From positions 4,620,839 to 4,684,838 of the forward strand of contig NZ_CP119862.1 in assembly GCF_029338175.1 (NCBI RefSeq): a DNA stretch of 64,000 bases, given 5' to 3'. Positions 53,645-62,313 of this stretch are shown here, in pieces. The notes under the pieces are model-generated. The model did not search any database. It was given only the letters and a program-made list of their open reading frames with translations, and was not told the DNA's origin. Each line of letters begins with the position of its first letter. Within the stretch, counting starts at the first letter, position 1. The position numbers were made by a program, and so were the translations under genes. The DNA is from Citrobacter enshiensis (GTDB taxonomy: Bacteria; Pseudomonadota; Gammaproteobacteria; Enterobacterales; Enterobacteriaceae).

Positions 53645-54394
53645 TTACTTCAGAATATCACATTGATGATCCTGAATTTCCTCGGCAGACGCCAGGTTGA
53701 ACGCCAACAGATTGCGCTGTGTAGCCAGCAATACAAAGGTGTCATCGCTCTGGCGCACCATCGCCAGCGCGTAGCTGCCCATATGATCGCGCGCTTCTGG
53801 CACCTCTTCCGCCAGCATCATAAAGGGACTGCGTTGCGCCAGTTCGTTCTCGGTGACCCGACGGGCCAGATACTCGTGCCCGCGTAATCCGCCCGCGAGC
53901 GGCAACCAGCGAGTGCCGATTTTTGCCATATTGTCATCAAGTTGAGTTCGTACGTCCTTGCGCAAACAGGAGATATGGATGTGGAAATGGTTTTGCGTCC
54001 GCCCGGTGCGTGAGTTGATCGCCAATGATACGGCGCTGTCAGGGATCTCCTGTCCATACTTTTGGCTCATAAAGCTACGCGCCTGCCAGGCCAGCCAGAA
54101 GAAGTTGGGCGTGAACGGTTCCGTCAATAAGGGACTTTCCGTGCCGTTAATGCGGTAAGTTGGCATTAACAGATATTGCAGAGGGCCATTTCGGTCTTTA
54201 AACACCACATAACCGGCCTCTGGATTCACTTCTGTACACGGCGCCGGATTGTGATGCTGACGCTGATTTGGTACGCACTGTTCCAGGACTTTCTCCCGTA
54301 GCGCATCCGGATTTCCTGCAAATTTCCAGTAGCCGATACCCGCTGCGGCGGCGATGACGACAATCGCCAGTGAAAGATAGCCTGTTTTTTTCAT
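53645..54394 (-). CDS. cdh: CDP-diacylglycerol diphosphatase
   Basis: Hydrolyses CDP-diacylglycerol to phosphatidate and CMP. The 249-residue protein has an N-terminal membrane anchor (about residues 5-22) and a HIT-like site NHFHIHISC near 142. Start: ATG at 54394 (MKKTGYLSL) with AGGA 8 nt upstream; the frame is open 14 codons further but this is the E. coli start. Confidence 0.95.
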   Translation of the reverse strand: MKKTGYLSLAIVVIAAAAGIGYWKFAGNPDALREKVLEQCVPNQRQHHNPAPCTEVNPEAGYVVFKDRNGPLQYLLMPTYRINGTESPLLTEPFTPNFFWLAWQARSFMSQKYGQEIPDSAVSLAINSRTGRTQNHFHIHISCLRKDVRTQLDDNMAKIGTRWLPLAGGLRGHEYLARRVTENELAQRSPFMMLAEEVPEARDHMGSYALAMVRQSDDTFVLLATQRNLLAFNLASAEEIQDHQCDILK

Positions 54395-54448
54395 TGTGCG
54401 TTTCCTGTATCTCATTGAAGTGCAAGAGTAACGCAAAATGATGACAAT

Positions 54449-54480
54449 TAAAAAAGCCCGATGGCATAGCGCCAGCGGGC
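54449..54480 (-). terminator. sbp terminator
   Basis: Minus-strand stem of GCCCGCTGGC paired with GCCATCGGGC (one mismatch), followed by six U. Lies between sbp and cdh. Confidence 0.85.
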
Positions 54481-54499
54481 CTGAAAATCGCAGAAATGG

Positions 54500-55489
54500 T
54501 TAGCGTTTGCTGATCTGGTCGAAGGTTCCGCCGTTTGCGAAGTGCTCTTTTTGCGCTTTTGTCCACCCGCCGAACGCCTCATCAATGGTGAAGAGTTTCA
54601 ATTTCGGAAAGGCGCTTTCATATTTCTTCGCAACATCAGGATTGCGCGGGCGATAGTAGTTTTTCGCCGCAATCTCCTGGCCTTCCGGCGAATAGAGGTA
54701 CTTCAGATAGGCTTGCGCCACCTCGGTGGTACCTTTTTTCTCAGCCACTTTATCGACAACCGAAACGGTCGGTTCCGCCAGGATTGACTCGCTCGGGGTC
54801 ACAATCTCGAATTTGTCTTTACCGAGTTCATGGGTTGCCAGCAGCGCTTCGTTCTCCCAGGCAATCAGGACATCACCAATCCCGCGTTCTACGAAGGTGT
54901 TGGTTGAACCACGAGCGCCGGAATCGAGGACTTCCACATTCTTAAACAGCGCCTTCACGAAGTCCTGGGCTTTCGCCTGGTCGTTGTTGTTGTGGTGCAG
55001 GGCGTAACCCCACGCCGCCAGATAATTCCAGCGTGCGCCGCCTGAGCTTTTCGGGTTCGGCGTGATGACGGATACGCCAGGTTTTACCAGATCGTTCCAG
55101 TCATGAATTTGCTTTGGATTCCCTTTACGCACCAGGAAGACGATGGTGGAGGTATAAGGCGCAGAGTTGTCCGGCAGACGTTTGATCCAATTTTTATCAA
55201 TGCGGCCACGTTCCGCAATGGCGTCTACATCGTAGGCCAGCGCCAGGGTCACCACATCCGCCTCAATGCCGTTAATCACGGAGGTCGCTTGCTTGCCGGA
55301 ACCACCATGAGACTGGCGGGTCACCACGTTATCACCCGTTTGCTGTTTCCAGTGCGCGCTAAACGCTTTGTTGTACTGCTCGTACAACTCACGCGTTGGA
55401 TCATACGAAACGTTAAGTAATTGAATATCCTTCGCCAGAACGCTGGTGGATGCCAGCAACAACGTTAATCCCACGCCCCATTTGTTCAT
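54500..55489 (-). CDS. sbp: Periplasmic sulfate-binding protein
   Basis: Sulfate receptor for the CysTWA ABC importer. The 329-residue protein has a signal peptide ([19 protein letters not shown]) and family motifs [24 protein letters not shown] and [18 protein letters not shown]. Matches E. coli Sbp. In E. coli it is activated by CysB; no CysB site was defined here. Confidence 0.97.
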   Translation of the reverse strand: MNKWGVGLTLLLASTSVLAKDIQLLNVSYDPTRELYEQYNKAFSAHWKQQTGDNVVTRQSHGGSGKQATSVINGIEADVVTLALAYDVDAIAERGRIDKNWIKRLPDNSAPYTSTIVFLVRKGNPKQIHDWNDLVKPGVSVITPNPKSSGGARWNYLAAWGYALHHNNNDQAKAQDFVKALFKNVEVLDSGARGSTNTFVERGIGDVLIAWENEALLATHELGKDKFEIVTPSESILAEPTVSVVDKVAEKKGTTEVAQAYLKYLYSPEGQEIAAKNYYRPRNPDVAKKYESAFPKLKLFTIDEAFGGWTKAQKEHFANGGTFDQISKR

Positions 55490-55603
55490 CGCCCAATTCT
55501 CTTATGCTGTGTTGTGATGATCAGAGCGTGCCAGAAAGGAATTCAAACATTAAAGAATAAAAAAAGATTTGCTATAACTTGAGGGAATATGAAGAGGATA
55601 ATT

Positions 55604-55681
55604 GCCGGATGACGGATAACGTCTTATCCGGCCTACAAACCGGTACGATCTGTAGGCCCGATAAGCATAGCGCCATCAGGC
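55604..55681. repeat. BIME (two REP units) between sbp and pfkA
   Basis: Two REP palindromes in opposite orientation, 55604-55636 and 55652-55681, each with CCGGAT/CCGATAAG-type arms. They lie downstream of pfkA and upstream of sbp. Confidence 0.85.
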
Positions 55682-55692
55682 GCGGCGAGGAA

Positions 55693-56655
55693 TCAGTACA
55701 GTTTCTTCGCGCAGTCCAGCCAGTCACCTTTGAATGGGCGCTTCATGTTTTCGATAGCGTCGATGATGTCGTGGTGAACCAGCTGTTCGTTCTGGATACC
55801 GACGCAACGACCGCCGAAACCTTCCTGCAGCAACTCAATGGCATACGCCCCCATGCGGGACGCCAGAATACGGTCATAAGGCACCGGAGAACCGCCACGC
55901 TGAATGTGTCCCAGCACGGTTGCGCGGGTTTCACGTTTGGTCTCTTTCTCGATGAAATGCGCCAGTTCGTCAACGTCACACATGTGTTCAGTGATAGCGA
56001 CGATGGCGTGTTTTTTGCCTTTCGCAATACCGGCTTTGATTTCAGCGACCAGATCTTCGCGGCTGAATTCCACTTCCGGCACCACCACAAACTCACAACC
56101 GCCAGCAATCGCTGCCGCCAGGGTCAGGTCGCCACAGTAACGCCCCATCACTTCAACGATAGAGATACGTTGGTGAGAGGAGGAGGTATCACGCAGACGG
56201 TCAATCGCTTCAACCACCGTCCCCAGCGCCGTAAAGTAACCAATGGTGTAGTCGGTGCCTTTAATGTCGTTGTCGATAGTGCCTGGCAGACCAATGCATG
56301 GGAAACCCATTTCAGTCAGACGTTTTGCACCCATGTAAGAACCGTCACCGCCGATGACCACCAGCGCGTCAATGCCCCGTTTTTTCAGGTTTTCGATAGC
56401 CACGGCACGCACATTTTCATCGCGGAATTCAGGGAAACGCGCGGAACCGAGGAAGGTACCGCCACGGTTGATCATGTCGGACACGCTGTAACGGTCAAGC
56501 TGAGCCATACGGTCTTCATACAGACCCAGGTAGCCGTCATAAATACCCATTACTTCCAGCCCTTCCGTCAACGCTGCGCGCACAACGCCACGGATTGCTG
56601 CGTTCATGCCCGGCGCATCACCGCCGCTTGTCAACACACCGATTTTCTTAATCAT
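55693..56655 (-). CDS. pfkA: ATP-dependent 6-phosphofructokinase I
   Basis: Committing step of glycolysis: phosphorylates fructose 6-phosphate with ATP. The 320-residue protein carries the ATP-binding [11 protein letters not shown] at residues 8-18, [12 protein letters not shown] near 103, and the catalytic TIDND near 126. Matches E. coli PfkA. A Cra-like site lies upstream. Confidence 0.98.
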   Translation of the reverse strand: MIKKIGVLTSGGDAPGMNAAIRGVVRAALTEGLEVMGIYDGYLGLYEDRMAQLDRYSVSDMINRGGTFLGSARFPEFRDENVRAVAIENLKKRGIDALVVIGGDGSYMGAKRLTEMGFPCIGLPGTIDNDIKGTDYTIGYFTALGTVVEAIDRLRDTSSSHQRISIVEVMGRYCGDLTLAAAIAGGCEFVVVPEVEFSREDLVAEIKAGIAKGKKHAIVAITEHMCDVDELAHFIEKETKRETRATVLGHIQRGGSPVPYDRILASRMGAYAIELLQEGFGGRCVGIQNEQLVHHDIIDAIENMKRPFKGDWLDCAKKLY

Positions 56656-56763
56656 GACTACCTCTGAACTTTGGAATGCAAAATGAAATCTGTTGCCGGA
56701 AGCCGATTCTGCATATCGACACGATCCAACGCATATGCAGATAGTATAGCAATCACTTCCTGC

Positions 56764-56775
56764 TGAATTGATTCA
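56764..56775. promoter_or_regulatory. Cra (FruR)-like operator of pfkA
   Basis: TGAATTGATTCA matches the Cra consensus TGAANCGNTTCA with one change and is palindromic. It lies about 110 bp upstream of the pfkA start, where Cra represses in E. coli. Confidence 0.6.
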
Positions 56776-56840
56776 GGTCAGGCCAAAAGGCGGTAATTTA
56801 TACACAAAATGCTGGCCTGGTTCACTTTTTTTACAACGAA

Positions 56841-57743
56841 TTACGAAAGCTCAAACCTTTTACCTTCCTTGGGTACGACGGAACACGGGTCCTGATGGAT
56901 AATGACATCAGAGCCCGGAAAACGCCGCAAAATCGCCTGCTCTACCTGTTCAGCCACCAAATGGGCCTGAACGAGAGGCAGATGATCTTCCATTTCCAAA
57001 TGAATCTGAATAAAGCGAGTCGGCCCTGACTGCCGTGTGCGAAGATCGTGAGCGCCGCTGACGCCCGGCCATGATGTCACGATACCAATAATTTCCTGAC
57101 GTTCGTCGTCGGGTAATGCGCGATCCAACAACGATTGCACCGCCTCATATCCCATTCGTAACGCGCTATATAGAATATAGATGCCGATTCCCAACGCAAA
57201 CAAGGCATCTGCACGATGCCAGCCATACCAGGCGAGGCCAAGCGCAACAAGAATCGCTCCGTTCATCATAACATCAGACTGATAATGAAGCATATCTGCC
57301 CGCACAGCCTGGCTTTGCGTCCTGCGCACGACCCAGCGCTGAAACGTGACCAAAATAAGCGTGCAGACCAGTGCGATAACCGTCACCACGACGCCAACGC
57401 CCGGATCTTTCATCGGCGTGGGTTGGATGAGGTGTTGAATGCCGGTCAAAAATAAAAACAGCGCAGAACCCGAAATAAACATACTTTGCGCCAGCGCCGC
57501 CAGTGATTCTGCTTTGCCGTGCCCGAAAGTATGTTCATCGTCTGCCGGTTGCAGCGAGTAGCGCACCACCAGAAGATTCGTTAACGACGCGGCGATATCC
57601 ACCAGCGAGTCCACCAGCGCAGCCAGAATACTCACCGACCCGGTGTACCACCACGCAAAAATCTTGATTAAAAGTAACAACGACGCCATCACTGTCGCAG
57701 CGATTGCCGCCCGGCTTACCAGCCGTCCATAGGTTTGATTCAT
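56841..57743 (-). CDS. fieF: Cation-efflux pump FieF (CDF family)
   Basis: Proton-coupled zinc/iron(II) exporter (YiiP). The 300-residue protein has six helices and a cytoplasmic ferredoxin-like domain. The transport site is formed by D45 and D49 (ALVDSLVD) with H153 and D157 (MLHYQSDV). Start: ATG at 57743 (MNQTYGRL) with AGGAG upstream; the frame is open 32 codons further but E. coli starts here. In E. coli cpxP lies immediately upstream; here a prophage intervenes. Confidence 0.97.
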   Translation of the reverse strand: MNQTYGRLVSRAAIAATVMASLLLLIKIFAWWYTGSVSILAALVDSLVDIAASLTNLLVVRYSLQPADDEHTFGHGKAESLAALAQSMFISGSALFLFLTGIQHLIQPTPMKDPGVGVVVTVIALVCTLILVTFQRWVVRRTQSQAVRADMLHYQSDVMMNGAILVALGLAWYGWHRADALFALGIGIYILYSALRMGYEAVQSLLDRALPDDERQEIIGIVTSWPGVSGAHDLRTRQSGPTRFIQIHLEMEDHLPLVQAHLVAEQVEQAILRRFPGSDVIIHQDPCSVVPKEGKRFELS

Positions 57744-57824
57744 AAACACTCCTGCCAGGACATGCCGGTAGTATAACGGATGGCGCAAAACAGTCAGACA
57801 ATAACCGGATGACAAATTGAGGAC

Positions 57825-57867
57825 AAAAAAAACCCCCACATCATGTGGGGGGAAGACAGGGATGGTG
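57825..57867 (-). ncRNA. cpxQ: 3' part of the CpxQ small RNA / cpxP 3' UTR, cut by prophage insertion
   Basis: On the minus strand this reads CACCATCCCTGTCTTCCCC, then a CCCCCACAT/ATGTGGGGG hairpin and eight U. This is the seed region and terminator of CpxQ, the Hfq-dependent RNA released from the cpxP 3' end in enteric bacteria, as I recall its sequence. Upstream (rightward) the expected 5' part (UUUUCCUUGCCAUAGA) and cpxP itself are missing, replaced by phage sequence. The intact copy probably exists at the other prophage end, outside the window. Confidence 0.72.
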
Positions 57868-57919
57868 ATTTAATTTTCATCATAACTGAATGAAACAAAA
57901 GGATTTGTTTTATCCGATG

Positions 57920-57941
57920 TCCACACATCGTCCACACATCG
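57920..57941. repeat. Tandem 11-bp direct repeats near the attachment site
   Basis: TCCACACATCG occurs twice back to back (57920-57930, 57931-57941), about 55 bp inside the host/phage junction. Short direct repeats at this place are typical arm-type binding sites of tyrosine integrases; the role is inferred. Confidence 0.55.
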
Positions 57942-57948
57942 ACAAAAT

Positions 57949-57975
57949 GGCCCCATCAAACGGGGCTATTTTTTT
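57949..57975 (+). terminator. Terminator hairpin at the prophage edge
   Basis: Stem GCCCC (57950-57954) with GGGGC (57962-57966), 7-nt loop, followed by TATTTTTTT. It would stop rightward transcripts entering the prophage. Confidence 0.75.
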
Positions 57976-58000
57976 CGCGATTATTTTCAATTGCTGAAAT

Positions 58001-58023
58001 TAATATAGTTTTTTACTATATTA
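58001..58023. promoter_or_regulatory. Operator-like palindrome upstream of the Cro-like gene
   Basis: TAATATAGT (58001-58009) and ACTATATTA (58015-58023) form a perfect inverted repeat with a 5-nt centre, ending 33 bp before the ATG. A likely binding site for the phage regulator. Confidence 0.55.
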
Positions 58024-58056
58024 AAAATAGCCACACCAACGGAGTTAACCAGCACC

Positions 58057-58218
58057 ATGCCCCTGATTGACTACATCAAGAAATACTACAACGGGAATCA
58101 GGCATCGTTTGCCAGGCTTACTGGTGTACAACCCGCACAGGTTACACAATGGATTCTCAAAGGGTTTATTGTGGTCGATCACACTCTATACAGCCCACGC
58201 CGAAAACTCGGCATTTAG
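58057..58218 (+). CDS. Cro-like small helix-turn-helix protein of the prophage
   Basis: A 53-residue protein starting MPLIDYIKKYYNGNQASFAR; the segment QASFARLTGVQPAQVTQWI is a classical helix-turn-helix of the Cro type (about residues 15-33), followed by a beta-strand tail FIVVDHTLYSPRRKL. Start: ATG at 58057 behind GGAG (CGGAGTTAACCAGCACC). It is transcribed opposite to the late genes, at the extreme prophage end, with a perfect palindrome in its promoter. Likely a DNA-binding regulator; target not known. Confidence 0.72.
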   Translation: MPLIDYIKKYYNGNQASFARLTGVQPAQVTQWILKGFIVVDHTLYSPRRKLGI

Positions 58219-58786
58219 TTTCCCGCCCCTCTTTTCTCCACCTGCGGCGCGGCACAGCCCACGCAGATCTTTTTATTTAAATCCGCGCATCACTTTGCAA
58301 AACCCCAGACCATACGAATTTAACGCCAGCCCGCGCCCCGCAAGGCTTCACCGATTAACAGCCAGACCGCCAGCCAGTCACGTCACGCTGATTTGATCGT
58401 GACAAAAACTAAAACGATCCTTTTAAAAACATTAAGTTATCCAATCAGTTAGCCGCGTGGGCTGTGGCGTTTTTTGCAAAACATCGCAATCCCTTGCGCA
58501 GCGTGCAAACGCCAGCAGACCGCAAACGCCCAGCAGTGGCACGGGCTGGCGGGTTGCTTTGCGCAAAATTTCTTTTGCAAAATTTTAATGATCCAAATAG
58601 TGCAGGCGGGTGCGGTGTAGCGCCGTTTCCGTCTCGGATCCGCTTCCGTCTGCGTGCTGTCGCTGGCGTAGCGGGTCGCTGTTGAGCGAACGAAAGAAAG
58701 GCCGCACGGTGGCGACCTTTAATATTTGCGCTTGCTGTGGCGCGTTCTGTGGTGTCTGGTGAGGTGTGCGGTTATCCCGCTTTCTG
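58219..58786. other. 568-bp stretch of the prophage without a recognisable gene
   Basis: No supported reading frame on either strand. It contains repeated TTGCAAAA-type words (around 58475, 58575), a short C-rich and GC-skewed part near 58500-58560, and at its right end a hairpin that probably terminates the late operon. It might hold a small RNA or the end of the late transcript; I see no clear promoter. Confidence 0.5.
58694..58718 (-). terminator. Probable late-operon terminator of the prophage
   Basis: On the minus strand AAAGGTCGC pairs with GCGGCCTTT (one mismatch) and is followed by CTTTC. It lies about 70 bp past the spike gene stop. Confidence 0.55.
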
Positions 58787-60511
58787 TCAGGCTATCAGGG
58801 GACCGTATTTGCTTTTCAATGTACTGGTTTTATTGGCCGTTGCAGTGAACTGCGCAGATTGCCCACTGGCTCCGGTATTGGGGTGAGTATGCGACGCGGC
58901 TGTCTCTGCCAGTTCCCTCACCACATCCAGGGTGTCGGTGAGTAATGTCAGGACATTAATCTCTTCACTTCCCAGCTTAACCACCGGGGCAATCAGCTGT
59001 TGCGCCTGGGCAACGCTTCGGCGGATGCCGCTGATTTTTTCAGTCAGTGCGCCGCCGACGTCCGACGTGATATTCCCTTTTACTTCGTCTGTAACATCAC
59101 CCCCAACGTCTCGTTTTACGTTCCGGCCAACACTGACAGAATTGTCCTTGCTGCAGGTTACTGTCAGGTTGCCGGATGTGCCGACGCTGTAATCGCCCTC
59201 GCTAATATGGACTACCGCTCCGGCCAGAAGTGTGGCCGTGCCAAGAACAGTTGTTTTATCCGTTGCCTGGACCGTGGTTTCACGGACAACCACTTTACGG
59301 ATCTCTTCGTCTGTAGTGACTTCGCGCGTCATGGAGTTTTCGCGGATTGTCTGGTCCGTCTGGCGTTCCCAGTCCCCGGCAACGGTCACGCGCTGCGATA
59401 CACCATCGCGCTGTTGCTGCAACTGTTCACCGGGTTTAACCGCTGGCAGGTTATGACCCTCCGCCATAATCTGGCGCACAAAGGGCTTATCCTGCCGCCC
59501 ATCCGTGAACCCAACTTCAACCAGCGTGCCAGGTGGCGGAAACTGAAACATTCCCGACTCGCTGCCCGCCATTGGTACAGGCAACGGAACGGCAGAATAA
59601 ACCGGCGTATCTGTAGCCGGTTTACCGTCCTCATCAAGCAGCTGGAGATCCACGGCATAACGCGGGCGGAATGGGTCGGCGATATTGCCGCCTGAAACAT
59701 CCTCGCTCGGTGCTTCAACCCTGGCAAATTTTGGAAGATGCAGGCCGCTTGCCAGCTCCGGGAATGCGTTTTCAATCTGGCGCTGAATGGGTGATTTCTG
59801 CAACGGCTGGCCGGTGGCTTTATTGCGTGGCTGCCAGGTGATCGCCATATCGTCGTTATTTAGCCGGACCTGGTTTAGCCGCTGGCCGTTAACGTCTACG
59901 CCGGGGCGCAGGCTCTGGATCATTGGCACAACCATTGAATTACCGCCCGCCGAAGCCTGGCTAAATTCGTGCGGGATCTCCACGGGCTTGCCTGCAAAGA
60001 GACTGTGCTCCGCAGCGCCGACGAAAACATCCCCGTCCGGCAACTGATACCAGAGATAATCCATCACTGAAAATGCGCGGCCCAGGCTGGCAAGAAGCTG
60101 ATAGCCCGTACCGTTGTGCGTAAAGTGAGGGATAGGTTTTTCCGCATAAACTGCACCGACCGGCACGGTAACGGTTAGCCCGCTTTGCTCACTTATCCAG
60201 TCAGTTATCTGGCGCAGCGTGGGATGCTGGAAAGAACACGGCCACAACTTGTCAAAGATGCCGACCAGCTCGCGCACGAATAGCCGACAGGTTCCATTAT
60301 CAGCAGGTTGCGACCGTTCAACGTACCCGGTAAACCAGCGCAGGACCAGACCATCATAACCAGCATCGATACGCACCATCTTGCCGGTGTAATCTGTCTC
60401 TGTCCCCGCAGTAATGAACCCCCGACCGCACGCGTTTAGCTCCAGCACGATATTGCAGTCAATCAGATGGACCGGATCAGAGGAAAGGTACAGGCGTTTA
60501 ATCGGTTTCAT
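58787..60511 (-). CDS. Phage baseplate/tail spike protein (gpV/VgrG-like)
   Basis: A 574-residue structural protein. The N-terminal half resembles the tail-hub domain of phage late-control proteins; PLPVPMAGSESGMFQFPPPG and LVEVGFTDGRQDKPFV near residues 310-350 form the OB-fold of gp5/VgrG-type spikes. After that come repeat-like beta strands (VTVAGDWERQTDQTIRENSM, DVGGDVTDEVKGNITSDVGG) typical of a beta-helix, and a terminal SHTHPNTGASGQS segment. It would sit at the centre of the baseplate and puncture the envelope. Last gene of the leftward late block. Confidence 0.8.
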   Translation of the reverse strand: MKPIKRLYLSSDPVHLIDCNIVLELNACGRGFITAGTETDYTGKMVRIDAGYDGLVLRWFTGYVERSQPADNGTCRLFVRELVGIFDKLWPCSFQHPTLRQITDWISEQSGLTVTVPVGAVYAEKPIPHFTHNGTGYQLLASLGRAFSVMDYLWYQLPDGDVFVGAAEHSLFAGKPVEIPHEFSQASAGGNSMVVPMIQSLRPGVDVNGQRLNQVRLNNDDMAITWQPRNKATGQPLQKSPIQRQIENAFPELASGLHLPKFARVEAPSEDVSGGNIADPFRPRYAVDLQLLDEDGKPATDTPVYSAVPLPVPMAGSESGMFQFPPPGTLVEVGFTDGRQDKPFVRQIMAEGHNLPAVKPGEQLQQQRDGVSQRVTVAGDWERQTDQTIRENSMTREVTTDEEIRKVVVRETTVQATDKTTVLGTATLLAGAVVHISEGDYSVGTSGNLTVTCSKDNSVSVGRNVKRDVGGDVTDEVKGNITSDVGGALTEKISGIRRSVAQAQQLIAPVVKLGSEEINVLTLLTDTLDVVRELAETAASHTHPNTGASGQSAQFTATANKTSTLKSKYGPLIA

Positions 60512-60517
60512 CGTTAA

Positions 60518-61069
60518 TTACCCCAGCGCATCATTGACCGGCTTTAAGACCTTTTCTTCAAACCAGCTCATTTTATCGGCTGGCTCATCAGCACCGGCAG
60601 CAGCCCCCGCCCCCCCGGCACCCTTTGACCCTGTTTGCTTGGTACTGGCCGTCGCGTTACCTTTTCGGGCCTGTCGTTTTTCCGGGACGCTGCCTTTTTC
60701 ACGCAAAGTAAAACTCACCTGCCAGGCAAGACGATCCTCCTGCGGTACGGCGTCAATCTGACCGGTGAAAGTGGCTTCGCGAAAGTTGATAGCCGTTGCC
60801 GTCGCATTGGCGACACGGTACGTTTTCAGCGATCCGCTGGCTTCGGTTGCGGATGCCAGCTGGAAAAGCCGCTGTAAAACGGCTTCGTCGTCGAATGTCA
60901 CCAGGCCTGATACACGCAGCTCTTTTGCCTTGATACCCTGTTCAGCATTGGCCGTGCTCGATGTCTGGCCCGACTGGTCCTTCTCCTGAAACTGCATGGA
61001 AGGTGAAACCAGCATGTTTTGCATGTTAATACCTTCACCATCAAGCGCGAGTAGTGCGGTCTGGCTCAT
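60518..61069 (-). CDS. Phage tail/baseplate protein, unknown
   Basis: A 183-residue protein found next to the spike gene. It is largely beta-rich up to about residue 130 (ELRVSGLVTFDDEAVLQRLF, REATFTGQIDAVPQEDRLAW), then a Gly/Ala/Ser linker and a helical end. Context and composition suggest a baseplate or tube-tip component; I do not recognise a named family. Its start overlaps the end of the upstream gene by 29 bp, so translation is probably coupled. Confidence 0.65.
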   Translation of the reverse strand: MSQTALLALDGEGINMQNMLVSPSMQFQEKDQSGQTSSTANAEQGIKAKELRVSGLVTFDDEAVLQRLFQLASATEASGSLKTYRVANATATAINFREATFTGQIDAVPQEDRLAWQVSFTLREKGSVPEKRQARKGNATASTKQTGSKGAGGAGAAAGADEPADKMSWFEEKVLKPVNDALG

Positions 61070-61763
61070 GTAACATCTTCCCTAAATCAGATAATGAATC
61101 CCCGATAAACATCATCGCAGCGGTATGCACTGCCGTTATTTGGGGGATACCTTTCAGTAATTCAGCGGCGGCAACGGCATAGCTCCCGCTGTAACTGAAT
61201 GAAAAAATATTCGCACTGGCGGCTTTCAGGTCGTCCAGCCCCTGGCTTAGCGAAGTCAGCAAAGCGGCCCGTTCCTGAATGAATCCCGTCACCTGATTTT
61301 TTATCTCTGTGATAGTGGTACCGGCTGCGGCGTCCAGCTGCGCAGCGGCAACACGCTGGGCATTAAGCGCCAGGCGATTCGTTGAGACCGATAAAGGCGC
61401 ACTGGCGGGCAATACATCGGCTTTAACCGGCAACTGCATTTTTACCGTGCTAAGTTCTGCGGCCGCCGCTGCCATACGGCTTACCTGCGTAAATACCGGT
61501 GCCGGAAATACGGTGGACAGTTTATTCAGCCCCTGCATAAAAGCATCGTGGGTATTTTCCGCCACCATCATGACGATCACATCGCCGCTTCCGTTGCCGG
61601 ATAACAGCTTTTTGGCAAGGTATCCCAGCGCATTGGCCGGACTCAGATAACCGCCTGAATCCGTGCTCTGTCCCAGACCATAAACCCAGGGATGCGCCGG
61701 AATAATGGAACAGGATAAAGCCGACATATCGTCGGCTATTTTAATTATTGATTCACGCCACAT
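61041..61763 (-). CDS. Phage protein of unknown function, probably tail-associated
   Basis: A 240-residue protein (MWRESIIKIADDMSALSCSI ...), rich in alanine helices (about residues 85-190) with an N-terminal segment HPWVYGLGQSTDSGGYLSPA. Start: ATG at 61763, which overlaps the preceding gene by 11 bp; a longer frame of 16 codons would overlap more and is less likely. No family recognised. Its position between fibre-assembly and spike genes suggests a structural or assembly role. Confidence 0.6.
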   Translation of the reverse strand: MWRESIIKIADDMSALSCSIIPAHPWVYGLGQSTDSGGYLSPANALGYLAKKLLSGNGSGDVIVMMVAENTHDAFMQGLNKLSTVFPAPVFTQVSRMAAAAAELSTVKMQLPVKADVLPASAPLSVSTNRLALNAQRVAAAQLDAAAGTTITEIKNQVTGFIQERAALLTSLSQGLDDLKAASANIFSFSYSGSYAVAAAELLKGIPQITAVHTAAMMFIGDSLSDLGKMLHEPDRTTRA

Positions 61764-62295
61764 AATCCGGGATCTCCGGCCAGTTAATTTCCTGTGGTTT
61801 ACTGGTATCAACTCTGCTCAGAAGTACGGAATATTTTTCCCATTCAGTGAGCATTGATGTTTCTTTATCCGTTGCCATACCCAATTTTACGGCGCGGGAA
61901 AGCGGAGCAATAGCGGTCTCTGCATCGGCAAGAAGCATTTTTTTCCTGGAATCTGCCTGCCGTTGTAATTCTTCCGAGGTGTAAGTACGGGGAGCAAATT
62001 TATTGCCATCAAATACCCACTCTCCGCGAATATCCGCCCGGCGATTAGCTGTTGTATCCGGAACCTCTGCCACACTCAGATTTTCAGGCCATAGCATAGA
62101 AACATCTTTGCTAATACTACGGATAATATTATCGCTGTCGTAAGTGAATTTTATTGTGTCTGCTGAAAATAGCTTTTGGCTTTCGTACCACTCCTGACCC
62201 CCCTCAGAAAATAAAAATAATACGTTGTGTTTTGCAAGTTCCATTTGCTCAGCGGTGGCGGGATTACCACGGCTGAAATTTTTAATATTTTGCAT
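61753..62295 (-). CDS. Tail fibre assembly protein (Tfa family)
   Basis: A 180-residue chaperone-type protein. The C-terminal half (LLADAETAIAPLSRAVKLGM, then ATDKETSMLTEWEKYSVLLSR, ending with a short INWPEIPDYVA) is typical of the phage Tfa/gpG family that helps fold and cap the adjacent tail fibre. It follows the fibre gene after 18 bp. Confidence 0.88.
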   Translation of the reverse strand: MQNIKNFSRGNPATAEQMELAKHNVLFLFSEGGQEWYESQKLFSADTIKFTYDSDNIIRSISKDVSMLWPENLSVAEVPDTTANRRADIRGEWVFDGNKFAPRTYTSEELQRQADSRKKMLLADAETAIAPLSRAVKLGMATDKETSMLTEWEKYSVLLSRVDTSKPQEINWPEIPDYVA

Positions 62296-62313
62296 GGTTA
62301 GTTATTCCCTTTG

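Noticed and set aside
55579-56667. 362-codon open frame on the plus strand over pfkA
   Set aside because: Antisense shadow of pfkA; no ribosome site or family match, and the composition (His/Thr/Arg-rich) is typical of shadows.
57919-57941. CRISPR-like repeat
   Set aside because: Only two adjacent 11-bp copies with no spacer; this fits integrase arm sites, not a CRISPR array.
58219-58786. Retron-type or reverse-transcriptase cargo at the prophage end
   Set aside because: No reverse-transcriptase gene or msr/msd-like paired inverted repeats could be found.
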